Shown here one piece after another: positions 7,966-18,165 of a DNA stretch of 64,000 bases. The DNA lies in the NCBI GenBank assembly GCA_016713135.1, contig JADJPR010000012.1, positions 124,001 through 188,000 of the forward strand, read 5' to 3'. Both the position numbers and the translations under genes were made by a program. Under the pieces are notes generated by a model that ran no database searches, had not been told where the DNA came from, and saw nothing but the letters and a program-made list of their open reading frames with translations. The stretch is from Rhodanobacteraceae bacterium (GTDB taxonomy: Bacteria; Pseudomonadota; Gammaproteobacteria; Xanthomonadales; SZUA-5). The first letter of the stretch is position 1. Every line of letters begins with the position of its first letter.

Positions 7966-8811
7966 ATGCTCGCCCTGATCTCCGTCGCCGCCGCGCGCCC
8001 GCTGGATGAAGACCTGCCACCCCTGACCGCGGCGCTCAGCGCGCGCGGGATCGAACACGAGATCGTCGACTGGGACGACCCGGCGGTCGACTGGCGGCGT
8101 TTCGACACGGCGATCCTGCGCTCGACGTGGGACTACATCGACCGCTACGCCGAATTCAGCGCCTGGATCGAGCGCATTGCGCCACTGACGCGGCTGCTGA
8201 ACCCGCCCGAGGTGGTGCGCTGGAACACGCACAAGGGCTACCTCGTTGAACTGGCAGCACGCGGAATCCCGATTGTGCCGACCACCCTGGTGCGCCCCGG
8301 CGATGCCTTGCCGGACATCGGACCTGGCGAATGGGTGGTCAAGCCGGCGATCGGAGCCGGCTCGCGCGATGCGCGACGCTTCCGCGACCAGCCGCAGGCG
8401 GCGCGCGAGCACCTCGTTCAGATGCTGGCGCGCGGTCGCGATGTGCTGCTGCAACCATACCTGGCGCGCGTGGACCAGGCGGGCGAGACCGCGCTGTTGT
8501 ACTTCGGCGGGCGCTACTCGCACGCCATCCGCAAGGGTCCGTTGCTGGCCGCCAATGCCAGCGCCACCGACAAGCTGTTCGCCCCGGAGAAGATCGTCGC
8601 CCGCGAACCCGGCGCCGACGAGCGCGCGCTGGCGGACCGGATCCTCGCCGCGGTGCCCTTCAGCGGCCCGCTGCTGTACGCCCGCGTCGACCTGCTTCGC
8701 GCCGAGGACGGCAGCCCGGTGCTGCTGGAGCTCGAACTGACTGAGCCCTCGCTGTTCTTCGATCACGCGGAGGGCAGTGCCGGGCGGTTCGTGGATGCGT
8801 TGGTGGGGTGA
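7966..8811 (+). CDS. ATP-grasp (RimK-like) family protein
   Basis: A 281-residue ATP-grasp enzyme. An N-terminal pre-ATP-grasp region contains RSTWDYIDRY at about residue 50. The ATP-grasp domain spans about 90-275: WVVKPAIGAGSRDA (nucleotide-binding lysine), QPYLARVDQAGE (hinge), FGGRYSHAIRKGP, and the metal-binding end VLLELELTEPSLFF. Proteins of this type ligate a carboxylate to an amine or thiol with ATP; the substrate is unknown. The gene stands alone, divergent from maiA and convergent with a histidine kinase. Confidence 0.85.
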   Translation: MLALISVAAARPLDEDLPPLTAALSARGIEHEIVDWDDPAVDWRRFDTAILRSTWDYIDRYAEFSAWIERIAPLTRLLNPPEVVRWNTHKGYLVELAARGIPIVPTTLVRPGDALPDIGPGEWVVKPAIGAGSRDARRFRDQPQAAREHLVQMLARGRDVLLQPYLARVDQAGETALLYFGGRYSHAIRKGPLLAANASATDKLFAPEKIVAREPGADERALADRILAAVPFSGPLLYARVDLLRAEDGSPVLLELELTEPSLFFDHAEGSAGRFVDALVG

Positions 8812-8812
8812 A

Positions 8813-8832
8813 AAGCGGGGCACGGGGCACGG
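8813..8832. repeat. Lone G-rich half-arm (GGGGCACGGGGCACGG)
   Basis: A 20 bp G-rich stretch between two convergent stop codons has the form of a left arm of the GGGGCA class but no matching C-rich arm nearby. A matching lone C-rich arm lies far away at 51375-51411. Confidence 0.55.
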
Positions 8833-8834
8833 CT

Positions 8835-10154
8835 TCAGCCCCGCGGCTTCGGCAGCCAGATGCTCACCGCGAGCCCGCCGTCCGGACGATTGGCCAGGCG
8901 GATGCGTCCGCCGTGCGCCTCGGCGATCTCGCGCGCGAGGGCCAGGCCCAGGCCGGTGCCGGCGCGCTTGGTCGAGTAGAAGGGCAGCAGCGCCTGTTCC
9001 AGCACGGTCTCGCTCATGCCGCTGCCGCGGTCGCGCACCTGCAGCAAGAACATCGGCCCGGCGTCCTGCACCGCAATCTCCACCTGCTCCGGGGCCGAGC
9101 CGGCCTCGACCGCGTTCTTCACCAGGTTGATCAGCACCTGCTCGATCTGGGCGCGGTCCACGTGCACCATCTGCTCGGGCAACGGGCGCGCGATGCGCAC
9201 CGGCTGCGCCTGGGCGACGCTGTCCAGCAAGGCCTCCCAGGGCACCGGCATCAGGCGCGGGTTCGGCAGCTTGGCGAAGCGCGCGTAGCCGCCAATGAAG
9301 CCTTCAAGGTGCCGCGCCCGCTCGTCGATGGTGGCGAAGATCTTCAGCAGCTTGTCCTTGTCGCCGCGCTCGGCATAGACCTTGCCGGTGTGCGCCATCG
9401 AGGCGATCGGACCCAGCGCGTTGTTGAGCTCGTGGCTGATCACGCGGATGACCTTCTTCCAGGTCGCCACTTCCTGGCGCGCCAGCTCGCGGGTCAGCCG
9501 CCGCAGCATGGTCAGGTGGTGGCGTCGGCCATGCAGTTCGAAGGTCCGGCGGGTCAGGTGGAACACATCTTCGTCGCCCTCGACGGCGAGCGTCACCAAT
9601 CCGTCCTGGCCGGTTCGCAGCGGCTCGGCCAGCGCTTCGGGCAGGCGCGCGGCCAGTTCGTCGAAGGCATAACCCTCCAGCTTGCCCGGGACTCCGAACA
9701 ACTCGCGTGCGGCGAGGTTGCCGTAGACCACCCGCTCGCGCGGATCGGTCAGCACCAGCGCGGTGGGTGTGTTCTGCACCACGGTGTCGAGCAGCAACTC
9801 GCGCTGCACCAGGCGCTGGCGCTCATTGCGCAACTGCCCGCCCAGCGCGTTCAGCGCGCGCGTCAGCTCCAGCAGGTCGGGATCGCCTGGCTCGCGGATC
9901 GAGGTGGCGAAGTCGGAGTCGGACCAGGCCGACACCAGCATCGACATGGCGCGCAGGTGCTGTGCCGTTGGCGCCCGTTCGCGGCGGATCGCCACCAACG
10001 CCGCACCCAGGCCAAGGGCCAGCGCCAGCGCCAGCACCTGCGGCCACTCCAGCGAACGCGTCGCCCAGGCCACCAGCAGCGCGAACAGCGTCGCCCATGC
10101 CGCCCAGCCGGGGAAGCGGCGCAATCGGGCAAGGGGACGGGTGGCTTCGGTCAT
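8835..10154 (-). CDS. Sensor histidine kinase (NtrY/NtrB-like)
   Basis: A 439-residue membrane kinase: two hydrophobic segments in residues 15-60, a HAMP-like linker, a PAS domain at about 120-210 (VVQNTPTALVLTDPRERVVYGN), the phosphoacceptor helix with ISHELNNALGPI near residue 240, and an HATPase_c domain to the end (LINLVKNAVEAG, DRGSGM, GTGLGLALA). It belongs with the sigma-54 response regulator encoded upstream on the same strand; a 225 bp gap filled by a repeat element separates them. Together they most likely control the ABC efflux operon further upstream. The start is the ATG at 10152-10154; a longer in-frame extension is repeat-encoded. Confidence 0.92.
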   Translation of the reverse strand: MTEATRPLARLRRFPGWAAWATLFALLVAWATRSLEWPQVLALALALGLGAALVAIRRERAPTAQHLRAMSMLVSAWSDSDFATSIREPGDPDLLELTRALNALGGQLRNERQRLVQRELLLDTVVQNTPTALVLTDPRERVVYGNLAARELFGVPGKLEGYAFDELAARLPEALAEPLRTGQDGLVTLAVEGDEDVFHLTRRTFELHGRRHHLTMLRRLTRELARQEVATWKKVIRVISHELNNALGPIASMAHTGKVYAERGDKDKLLKIFATIDERARHLEGFIGGYARFAKLPNPRLMPVPWEALLDSVAQAQPVRIARPLPEQMVHVDRAQIEQVLINLVKNAVEAGSAPEQVEIAVQDAGPMFLLQVRDRGSGMSETVLEQALLPFYSTKRAGTGLGLALAREIAEAHGGRIRLANRPDGGLAVSIWLPKPRG

Positions 10155-10181
10155 GTGGGAATCGTAGCGGGTGCGGGGAAC

Positions 10182-10366
10182 GGTTGTGGGTTCTGGGTTG
10201 TGGGTTGTGGGCAGCGAAGCCCGCACACCGAGGGCCTGTGGGAGCCGACTCCGTCGGCGATCTTCTCCACCGGCCGCGGGTAAATCATCGCGGCTGAAGC
10301 CGCCCCACCGGCCTTCGGCGCGCGGGGGCCCTTGCTGCCACAACCCACAACCCAGAACCCACAACC
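10182..10366. repeat. Inverted repeat with TTGTGGG-heptad arms enclosing REP doublet
   Basis: Arms at 10182-10215 and 10334-10366 are almost perfect reverse complements over 33 bp. The left arm contains GGG tracts at 10188, 10195, 10202 and 10209 spaced by TTCT or TTGT. The loop holds two palindromes (10238-10262 and 10290-10307), described separately. The element sits between the response regulator and kinase genes, which are otherwise co-oriented. Confidence 0.88.
10238..10307. repeat. REP-like doublet inside repeat element
   Basis: The first palindrome is GTGGGAGCCGAC-TCC-GTCGGCGATC, the second GCGGCTGAAGCCGC followed by CCCAC. The form matches the REP family known from Pseudomonas and Xanthomonadales, where REPs are moved or maintained by RAYT proteins. 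The same doublet occurs in the opposite orientation at 18224-18294. Confidence 0.7.
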
Positions 10367-10379
10367 GGCCGCAAAGACC

Positions 10380-11732
<1,353 letters not shown>

Positions 11733-11786
11733 GGTTCTTCGCTTGCTTGGGGAGTAGTGGTGGGCAATCAGGTGATGGCAACCGGC

Positions 11787-12434
11787 AACTAGCGATTAGG
11801 GCGCTCGGTTGCAGTCCCGTCGCCGGCATCCAGTTTCCGGTCGAGCGTCTTTCTCAAAGCTTGCAGCATTCGTCCCAACTGATCGGCAGCTGCCAGTGTG
11901 GATTCGACCTCCGTTTTGGTCAGACGCAGGCGAGCCGTGAGCAACAGCTGGGTCTCGAGCTCCGCCAATGAACCCAACGCCATCGCGATGAATCGCGCGA
12001 ACTCCCGCGTTGACAGCCTTGCCCGTCCTTCAGCGATGCATGATGGAATCGAAACCGCAGAGCGTCGCATCTGTTGCGCCAATCCGAAGCGTTCCGACTC
12101 CGGTAGCTGGCGGGCGATGTCGTAAACCGCCTCTGCCAAATCCATCCCTCTCTTCCAAACCTCGAGATCGCGGTAGCTCATCGAAGCGGCAACTGGCAGC
12201 TGACGGGTGGCGAGTAAGTATCCCCCGCGGTTTCTCCTCATCGTGTGCTTGGCGGCTCACGACGGGAGTCTCCGCGATGGACTCCAGCAAACGTCAAACT
12301 TCTACTGCCACCCCGGCAGAGCCGGGGGAACTCCCCTGCTGCTTAGCGCGCACTTCGGCTTCCGTCGGCAAGTTCCGATCCGGGCAGACGTGCACCCTTC
12401 CTCGATAGCTTGTACATGCGCCCTAATCGCCAGT
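11787..12434. repeat. Short inverted repeat flanking the S23 gene
   Basis: GCGCCCTAATCGCCAGTT at 12417-12434 is matched in inverted orientation by AACTAGCGATTAGGGCGC at 11787-11804 with one mismatch. The two copies bracket the four-helix-bundle gene almost exactly; its stop codon (11789-11791) lies inside the left copy. This copies the plan of the other inverted repeats in the window but with a gene in the loop. Confidence 0.6.
11789..12181 (-). CDS. Four-helix bundle protein (S23/IVS family)
   Basis: A 130-residue all-helical protein of the S23 (23S rRNA intervening-sequence-encoded) family. It shows the family's opening YRDLEVWKRGMDLAEAVY, then LPESERFGLAQQMRRSAVSIPSCIAEG and the later FARFIAMALGSLAELETQL. 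S23 proteins are small basic or neutral helical bundles first found in IVS insertions of 23S rRNA; the related Avd protein serves diversity-generating retroelements. No reverse transcriptase, rRNA or variable repeat is present here. The ATG at 12179-12181 matches the family N-terminus. The gene interrupts the gap between the response regulator and permease genes of the efflux module and is bracketed by an inverted repeat. Its role is unknown. Confidence 0.85.
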   Translation of the reverse strand: MSYRDLEVWKRGMDLAEAVYDIARQLPESERFGLAQQMRRSAVSIPSCIAEGRARLSTREFARFIAMALGSLAELETQLLLTARLRLTKTEVESTLAAADQLGRMLQALRKTLDRKLDAGDGTATERPNR

Positions 12435-12461
12435 TACCAATCTCTATTTGCCCGCGCGCAG

Positions 12462-13679
12462 CTACGCTGAGCGCGTAGCTATCGCCGGCGCGATGCGCGA
12501 CGCGCGCAGCGCGGGGCCGAGCACGGCGAGCTGGCCGAGGATCAGTACCAGCGCGCCACCGATCGGCAGCCAGGACAGCGGCAGCTGGTCGAAGCCGAGG
12601 TTCTTTACCAGCCAGCCGTTGACGCCGATGGCGAGCGCCGAGCCGATCGCGATGCCGATCAGCGCGATCAGCGCGTTCTCGGTCTGGAAGTAGCGCAGGA
12701 TGTCCTTGCGCCGGGCGCCGAGCGCGCGGCGGGTGCCGATCTGCTTGGTCCGTTGGGTGACCCAGAAGCTGGCCTGGCCAACGATGCCGAAGGCGGTCAC
12801 AGCCAGCAACGAGATGCCGATCACCGCCAGCAGCACGGCCATCGCCAGATCGCTCTGGAAGGCGCTGCTGCGGATCTCCTCGAAGGCGCGGATGTTGCTG
12901 ACGATGCGGTTGGGATTGACCTTGAACAGGGTTTCCTCGACCACCTTCATCACGCGGTCGCGCTCGCCGGGCTCGGTACGCACGATGAAGCCACCGAGGC
13001 CGACGGAGGCATGCGGCACGAACACCACGCGGTCCGGGTTGCGTGAGCGCGGCCACGGCGTGGCGATGTGCTCGGTGACGCCGATCACGCGCTGCGACAG
13101 CTCGCCCTGGTTGCCGGTGATGTTGATCATCTTGCCGATCGCGCTTTCGCCGGGGAACAGGCGCTCGGCAAGGCCCTTGTTGATCAGCACCACCGGCGGG
13201 TTGGGCTGGTCGCCCTGCTTGAACGGGGTGATCTCGCCGGGCGTGAAGTAGCGACCCTCGATGACCTTGGCGCCCAGCGAATCCAGCAGGCGCTCGTCGG
13301 CGAAATACAACGCCGCGGCGCGTTCCGGGCCTTCGATGCGTTCGCCCGGCGTGAGCGTCACCGCGGTCTGCCAGCCGTTGCGCACCAGCGGGAAGCTGAA
13401 GCCGGGGCTTGCGGCCAACACGCCCGGGATCGCGAGGATGGCCTTGATGTCCTCCTCGTTGGCGATCACCGGATCACGCGTGTTGCCGATGTTCTGGTTG
13501 CCGAGCACGAAGACGTTGGGCTCGTCGACACCACTGGCGATGGCCATCATGCGGATGCGCTCGGTGACGATGAAGAGCACATTGGCAAGGATCGCCAGGG
13601 TCAGCGCGATCTGCGCGGCGATCAACACCGCGGCCACCGGATTGCGTTTCATCGAGGAGAGGATGGGGCGGATTTCCAT
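12462..13679 (-). CDS. MacB/FtsX-type ABC transporter permease
   Basis: A 405-residue permease: one transmembrane segment near residues 15-40, a large periplasmic MacB-type domain, and three C-terminal transmembrane helices in the FtsX domain. The conserved TKQIGTRRALGARRKDILRYF loop lies in the cytoplasm. The ATG (13677-13679) has GGAG 8 bp upstream; a longer frame runs into the repeat element. It works with the sister permease and ATPase encoded upstream as a MacB-like tripartite exporter, probably of a peptide, antibiotic or envelope molecule. Confidence 0.92.
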   Translation of the reverse strand: MEIRPILSSMKRNPVAAVLIAAQIALTLAILANVLFIVTERIRMMAIASGVDEPNVFVLGNQNIGNTRDPVIANEEDIKAILAIPGVLAASPGFSFPLVRNGWQTAVTLTPGERIEGPERAAALYFADERLLDSLGAKVIEGRYFTPGEITPFKQGDQPNPPVVLINKGLAERLFPGESAIGKMINITGNQGELSQRVIGVTEHIATPWPRSRNPDRVVFVPHASVGLGGFIVRTEPGERDRVMKVVEETLFKVNPNRIVSNIRAFEEIRSSAFQSDLAMAVLLAVIGISLLAVTAFGIVGQASFWVTQRTKQIGTRRALGARRKDILRYFQTENALIALIGIAIGSALAIGVNGWLVKNLGFDQLPLSWLPIGGALVLILGQLAVLGPALRASRIAPAIATRSA

Positions 13680-13696
13680 TTTGGGACTCCGGGGAA

Positions 13697-13849
13697 GCGA
13701 GAGCGGGGCAAGGGGCAGGGGTCGGGCATCAGGGCAGGGACGGACGTCGAGGTGGCTCGGGAGGGATGCAACCGCGCCATCTCCAGCCCGCGACAGCATT
13801 CGTCCGAGCCGCAGGGCAGGTCCCCTGCCCCTTGACCCTTGCCCCGCTT
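13697..13849. repeat. Inverted repeat with GGGGCAAGGGGCAGGGG arms
   Basis: Left arm 13697-13721 (GAGCGGGGCAAGGGGCAGGGG) and right arm 13822-13849 (CCCCTGCCCCTTG...GCCCCGCTT) pair over most of their length. The element fills the gap between the two permease genes. Confidence 0.82.
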
Positions 13850-13869
13850 TGATGGACATCGCACATGGC

Positions 13870-15183
13870 TCACTGGGTCTTGAGCTGCGACGCCGGCTCA
13901 ATCCGGCAGGCGCGCCAGGCGGGATAGGCGCCGGCGGCGACTGCGCCGGCCACCGCGGTGACGAGGAGCATCCCGAACAGGCCGACGTCGAGTCGCGCGA
14001 CGTCGTCGAAATTGGGCATCAGGCTGCGCACCAGGGCCAGGCCGCCGAGCGTCAGGAGCAGGCCGCAGACCGCGCCGAGCGCTCCAATCAGGCCGGATTC
14101 GGTGAGGTGCTGGGCGAAGATCGCGCCGCGCCTGGCGCCGAGCGCACGGCGCAGGCCGATCTCGCCGCTCTTGCGCAGGAACTTGCTGAGCAGCAGGCCG
14201 GCAGCATTCAGCAGGCACACGATCAGGAAAGCCACGCCGACACCGACGAAGATGCGGGTATCGTCCGGAACTACGTTGTTGACCGCCAGCCAGCCCATCA
14301 CCGGCGTGATCCGGTGGTTGTCCGGGCGGCCGAAACGACCGGCCTTGCGCTGCTCGGCGACATAGGCGTCAAGGTAGGCCTGGTAGGCGGACACAGCGGC
14401 GGCATCCGGCAGTTCCACCCAGTACTGGGTCATGATGCACTCGGAGTCCATCAGGCCCCGGTAGCCGGGCGCCGACGGCGGCTGCCAGCAATTGATGTTG
14501 CCGTTGATGTCCATTTCCCTGGCGGTGGCCACGGTGAATGGCAGGAACACGTCTTCCGGATCGTCGAGCGTGTTGTTGGTGGTGTCGTAGAAGCGCGGGC
14601 GCAGCTCCCAGGTGTCGAGCACGCCGGTGATGGTGAAGTCCTCGTCGTCGAAGCGGATGCGCTGGCCGACCACATCGGTCTTCTTGAACACGCGCTCGGC
14701 GAGTTCGCGGGTGATCACCGCGACGCGCGCCTCGCGCTGTTCGTCTTCCTTCGACCAGCCGCCGCCGTGCAGGAAGGGCGCGTCGAACATCGCGAACAGG
14801 TCGCCGCCGGTGACGCGCACCGAGGCGTTGCGCGGGCGCACCTGCGGATCTGCCGGCACCACGACCACGGAGGACTGGTACATCCCGGCCTGGCGCAGGC
14901 CCTTGGCATCGGCCATCAGCCGGCGCGTGTCGCCGTGCGTCAGCTGGTCCGGCGGCAGCCCGCGTTCGCGGTCGTAAGGCGACTGCGGATCCCAGTTGTC
15001 CAGTTGCACCGCGTAGAGCACATCGCTCTTGTGCGGAATCGGGTTGTTCGACAGCCGGTAGAGCACGGTGAACGAGGTCATCGCCGTGGCCAGGCCGAGC
15101 GCGATCGCCAGCACCATCAGCGTCGACAGCACCGGCGTGCGCTTGAGCGCCAGCAGGGCGAGTTTGAGGTAGTAGGTGAACAT
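13870..15183 (-). CDS. MacB/FtsX-type ABC transporter permease
   Basis: A 437-residue MacB-like permease: an N-terminal transmembrane helix (STLMVLAIALGLATAM), a periplasmic domain of about 230 residues, and three C-terminal helices with the cytoplasmic loop RKSGEIGLRRALGARRGAIFAQH. The ATG is preceded by AAGGA at 7 bp spacing. It differs clearly from the neighbouring permease, so the exporter is probably a heterodimer with both permeases sharing one ATPase. Confidence 0.92.
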   Translation of the reverse strand: MFTYYLKLALLALKRTPVLSTLMVLAIALGLATAMTSFTVLYRLSNNPIPHKSDVLYAVQLDNWDPQSPYDRERGLPPDQLTHGDTRRLMADAKGLRQAGMYQSSVVVVPADPQVRPRNASVRVTGGDLFAMFDAPFLHGGGWSKEDEQREARVAVITRELAERVFKKTDVVGQRIRFDDEDFTITGVLDTWELRPRFYDTTNNTLDDPEDVFLPFTVATAREMDINGNINCWQPPSAPGYRGLMDSECIMTQYWVELPDAAAVSAYQAYLDAYVAEQRKAGRFGRPDNHRITPVMGWLAVNNVVPDDTRIFVGVGVAFLIVCLLNAAGLLLSKFLRKSGEIGLRRALGARRGAIFAQHLTESGLIGALGAVCGLLLTLGGLALVRSLMPNFDDVARLDVGLFGMLLVTAVAGAVAAGAYPAWRACRIEPASQLKTQ

Positions 15184-15211
15184 GGTGAGTCCTTGGAGAT
15201 CCGGATCGGTT

Positions 15212-15339
15212 GAAGCGGGTCAAGGGGAAGGGGGCAGGGGAATCGACACCGGGGCACCTGCAATCGGTTCGGCATCGACCGGATTGCGTTGGGCTGAGGA
15301 CATCCGAAGATCTCGGTCCCTCGCCCCCTGCCCCGCTCT
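15212..15339. repeat. Inverted repeat with GGGGCA-type arms
   Basis: Left arm 15212-15240 (GAAGCGGGTCAAGGGGAAGG...) and right arm 15317-15339 (TCCCTCGCCCCCTGCCCCGC) pair imperfectly. The element occupies the gap between the permease and ATPase genes, which would otherwise be tightly packed. Confidence 0.75.
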
Positions 15340-16059
<720 letters not shown>

Positions 16060-16130
16060 GGTCGGGCTTCCTTCGGGGGTTCTGGGCTTCGTCTACTTTG
16101 TGAGTGGTCCGCGCGGCTGCGCCGCGCTCA

Positions 16131-16210
16131 GTGGTGAGTGGTGAGTCGCAGACGCCGCAACCTGGACGCTCGCTGCTTCTGCCACTCACTACTCACCATT
16201 CACCACTCAC
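16131..16210. repeat. Inverted repeat with GTGAGTGG arms
   Basis: Left arm 16131-16150 (GTGGTGAGTGGTGAGTCGCA) and right arm 16179-16210 (CTGCCACTCACTACTCACC...) pair; a further GTGAGTGG copy lies at 16101. It lies between the adaptor and ATPase genes. A two-copy relative is at 49260-49436, also in an adaptor-ATPase gap of an unrelated ABC system. Confidence 0.78.
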
Positions 16211-16216
16211 TGCTCT

Positions 16217-17479
16217 TCACCGCGTCAACAACACCTCCTCCACGCCGCGCAGATCGTCGATGCCGGCCACGATGACCTGCTGGCCGGGCGCGAGGCCGTC
16301 GACGACTTCGAAGGCGGAGACCGAACTGGCGCCGAGGCGGATCGGGTGGCGGCGGGCGACATCGCCGTCGATCACCCAGGCGGAGCTGGCATCGCGCTCG
16401 AAGGCGGGACCACGCTCGACCAGCATCACGTCGGGCTTTTCTTCCAGCAGCACGCGCACCTGTACGCGCTGGTTCTGGCGCAGCGCGGCGACGTTCGCAT
16501 CGGTCAGGCGGATGCGCGTCAGCACCTGGGCGTTCTGCACCTCGGGCGAAACCAGGCGCACCTCCCCGCGCAGCTTCTCGCTGCCGACGGTGACTTCGGC
16601 GCTCTGGCCCGGCAGCAACGATTCGGCATAGACCTCGGCCACCGCGGCCTCGACCTCCAGCTCGGTCAGGTCGACCACCATCATCAGCGCCTGGTTGGCG
16701 GCGACATTGGCACGGTCGGTGACCAGCCAGTTGCCGACCACGCCGTCGAAGGGCGCGCGCACTTCCAGCGCGGCGACCTGGCGCTGCAATTCGGTCACCA
16801 GCACCTGCTGGCTGGCCAGCTGCTCGTCGAAGCTCTTCAATTCCAGCGCCAGCGCGTCGCGTTCCAGCGCCAGGTCGGCCTCGGCAGTGGCCAACGTGAT
16901 GCGCGCGCTCTCGACCGAGTCCTGGGCGCGCTTGAAGTCGACCTCCGGCAGCGCGCCCAGCTTGAACGCGCGTTCGGTGCGCTCCAGTTCGCGCCGCGCG
17001 GCCATCTCGGCAATGCGCGCGGTGTCGATCGCGCGGCGCTTCTCCAGCAGCGTGCGGCGGTTGGTGATCTCCTGGCGCGAACGCTCGGCTGCGACACGCG
17101 CCAGCGCGGACTGCTCGCGTTTCAGCTCGCTCTCCAGTTCGGGGCTGTCGACGGTTGCCAGCAGTTCGTCCTTCTGCACCATCGCGCCCGGCTCGATCGC
17201 GAACTTCACGATGCCGGCCGCGGAGGTGTACAGCGAGGGCGAGCGCGCCGCGACCACCCGGCCCTGCGACGACACATCGCGCACCAGCGTGCCGCGCTTG
17301 ACCTCGGTGATGCGCACCCGCTCACGCGGCAGCGTGCGCTCGGCGGTGATCGACGGGCCGACCAGCCACACCGCGCCCACCAGCAGCGCCAGCACCGCCC
17401 CGCCGACCAGCCAGGTCTTGCGCGACACGACGGCACGGGCTTCCAGCGGACGGTCGGTGGCAGAGGTATCGCGGATCAT
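16217..17479 (-). CDS. HlyD/MacA-type periplasmic adaptor of ABC exporter
   Basis: A 420-residue membrane-fusion protein: N-terminal membrane anchor (residues 22-45), lipoyl halves around 70-110 and 240-260 (VRAPFDGVVGNWLV), a long coiled-coil hairpin between them, and beta-barrel and membrane-proximal domains to the C-terminus. It bridges the inner-membrane permease to an outer-membrane channel, which is not encoded nearby. It is the first gene of a module running adaptor, ATPase, permease, permease, regulator, kinase. A sigma-54 promoter lies about 36 bp upstream of the ATG. Confidence 0.92.
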   Translation of the reverse strand: MIRDTSATDRPLEARAVVSRKTWLVGGAVLALLVGAVWLVGPSITAERTLPRERVRITEVKRGTLVRDVSSQGRVVAARSPSLYTSAAGIVKFAIEPGAMVQKDELLATVDSPELESELKREQSALARVAAERSRQEITNRRTLLEKRRAIDTARIAEMAARRELERTERAFKLGALPEVDFKRAQDSVESARITLATAEADLALERDALALELKSFDEQLASQQVLVTELQRQVAALEVRAPFDGVVGNWLVTDRANVAANQALMMVVDLTELEVEAAVAEVYAESLLPGQSAEVTVGSEKLRGEVRLVSPEVQNAQVLTRIRLTDANVAALRQNQRVQVRVLLEEKPDVMLVERGPAFERDASSAWVIDGDVARRHPIRLGASSVSAFEVVDGLAPGQQVIVAGIDDLRGVEEVLLTR

Positions 17480-17514
17480 GGGGCTCGCACGCGGCGGTGG
17501 GTTGCTGATCCGGA

Positions 17515-17530
17515 TGCATGTCGCGTGCCA
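17515..17530 (-). promoter_or_regulatory. Sigma-54 (-24/-12) promoter for the efflux module
   Basis: Read on the minus strand, 17530 down to 17515 is TGGCACGCGACATGCA. This matches the sigma-54 consensus TGGCAC-N5-TTGC with one departure (ATGC at the -12 element) and the invariant GG and GC at the correct 10 bp distance. Transcription would start near 17505, about 26 bp before the adaptor ATG. A sigma-54-dependent activator is encoded in the same module, which makes the call coherent. Confidence 0.72.
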
Positions 17531-17571
17531 GATTGCAAGCTATTGTTTTAAATGGATTTAGTGCACGGACA

Positions 17572-17603
17572 GTCCGGCGCGGACGGCGGGCGGACGGCGT
17601 CCG
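17572..17603. promoter_or_regulatory. Paired dyads, candidate upstream activator sites
   Basis: Two perfect dyads lie upstream of the sigma-54 promoter: GTCCG-GCG-CGGAC (17572-17584) and CGGAC-GGC-GTCCG (17591-17603), centred 19 bp apart. They stand about 65-100 bp upstream of the predicted transcription start, the normal location of NtrC-type enhancer sites. An AT-rich stretch (17541-17561) lies between promoter and dyads and could bind IHF. Binding by the encoded regulator is inference. Confidence 0.5.
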
Positions 17604-17614
17604 GACGCTTGAGA

Positions 17615-17702
17615 GCAGTGTTGGTGTGGGTTCTGTCCGGGTAGGGATCGACTCTTGCGGCGCTTCGGCTGCAACCAACACCAGCAACCAACACCAACAC
17701 CC
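17615..17702. repeat. Inverted repeat with GTGTTGG-type arms
   Basis: A short left arm (17615-17632, GCAGTGTTGGTGTGGGTT) is matched by a longer right arm (17672-17702) made of CCAACA units. The element belongs to the GTGTTGGTATTGG class seen again at 52611-52793. Confidence 0.65.
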
Positions 17703-17771
17703 ATCGCCGTTGCCGATGAGTCCGCGCTGCCGTAGCGTCTGATGCACCGTCGACACTGCGGAGCCCAAGCC

Positions 17772-18143
17772 ATGCACTGCCCGAAATGCCAGGCCGAGAT
17801 GGAGAAGGTCGCCACCGCGCACGGGGTGGTCGACCGCTGCACCCAGTGCCTGGGCCTGTGGTTCGACCTGCTCGAAGACCAGGACCTCAAGGCGGATGCC
17901 GAGATCATCGACATCGGAAGCGCGGCCAAGGGCGCACAGCAGAACAGCATCGACCGCATCCGCTGCCCGGTGTGCCCCAACACCACCCTGATCCGCATGG
18001 TCGATCCGCAGCAGCCGCACATCTGGTTCGAGAGCTGCCCGGTCTGCTACGGCCGCTATTTCGACGCCGGCGAGTTCCGCGACCTCGCGCATGACGGGTT
18101 GCTCGATCTGTTCCGGCGCTGGCGGGCGGTGGAGCGACGGTAG
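17772..18143 (+). CDS. Zinc-ribbon (zf-TFIIB type) protein
   Basis: A 123-residue protein with two zinc-ribbon units: CPKC...CTQC in residues 3-30 (followed by the family's LGLWFD) and CPVC...CPVC in residues 63-97 (followed by GRYFDAGEFRDL). This is the COG3809-like arrangement of small cytosolic zinc-ribbon proteins whose function is unknown. The ATG at 17772 starts the protein at MHCPKCQ as in relatives; an upstream ATG adds ten unconserved residues. Confidence 0.85.
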   Translation: MHCPKCQAEMEKVATAHGVVDRCTQCLGLWFDLLEDQDLKADAEIIDIGSAAKGAQQNSIDRIRCPVCPNTTLIRMVDPQQPHIWFESCPVCYGRYFDAGEFRDLAHDGLLDLFRRWRAVERR

Positions 18144-18165
18144 CTGCGCCGCCATGGCCCAGGCC

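Noticed and set aside
11789..12181. Diversity-generating retroelement accessory gene (Avd)
   Set aside because: The protein is of the related S23 family, but no reverse transcriptase, template repeat or variable repeat is found nearby.
13684..13869. A transcription terminator between the two permease genes
   Set aside because: The hairpin is one of the recurring repeat elements, has no T-tract, and sits inside an apparent operon, so a terminator call is not supported.
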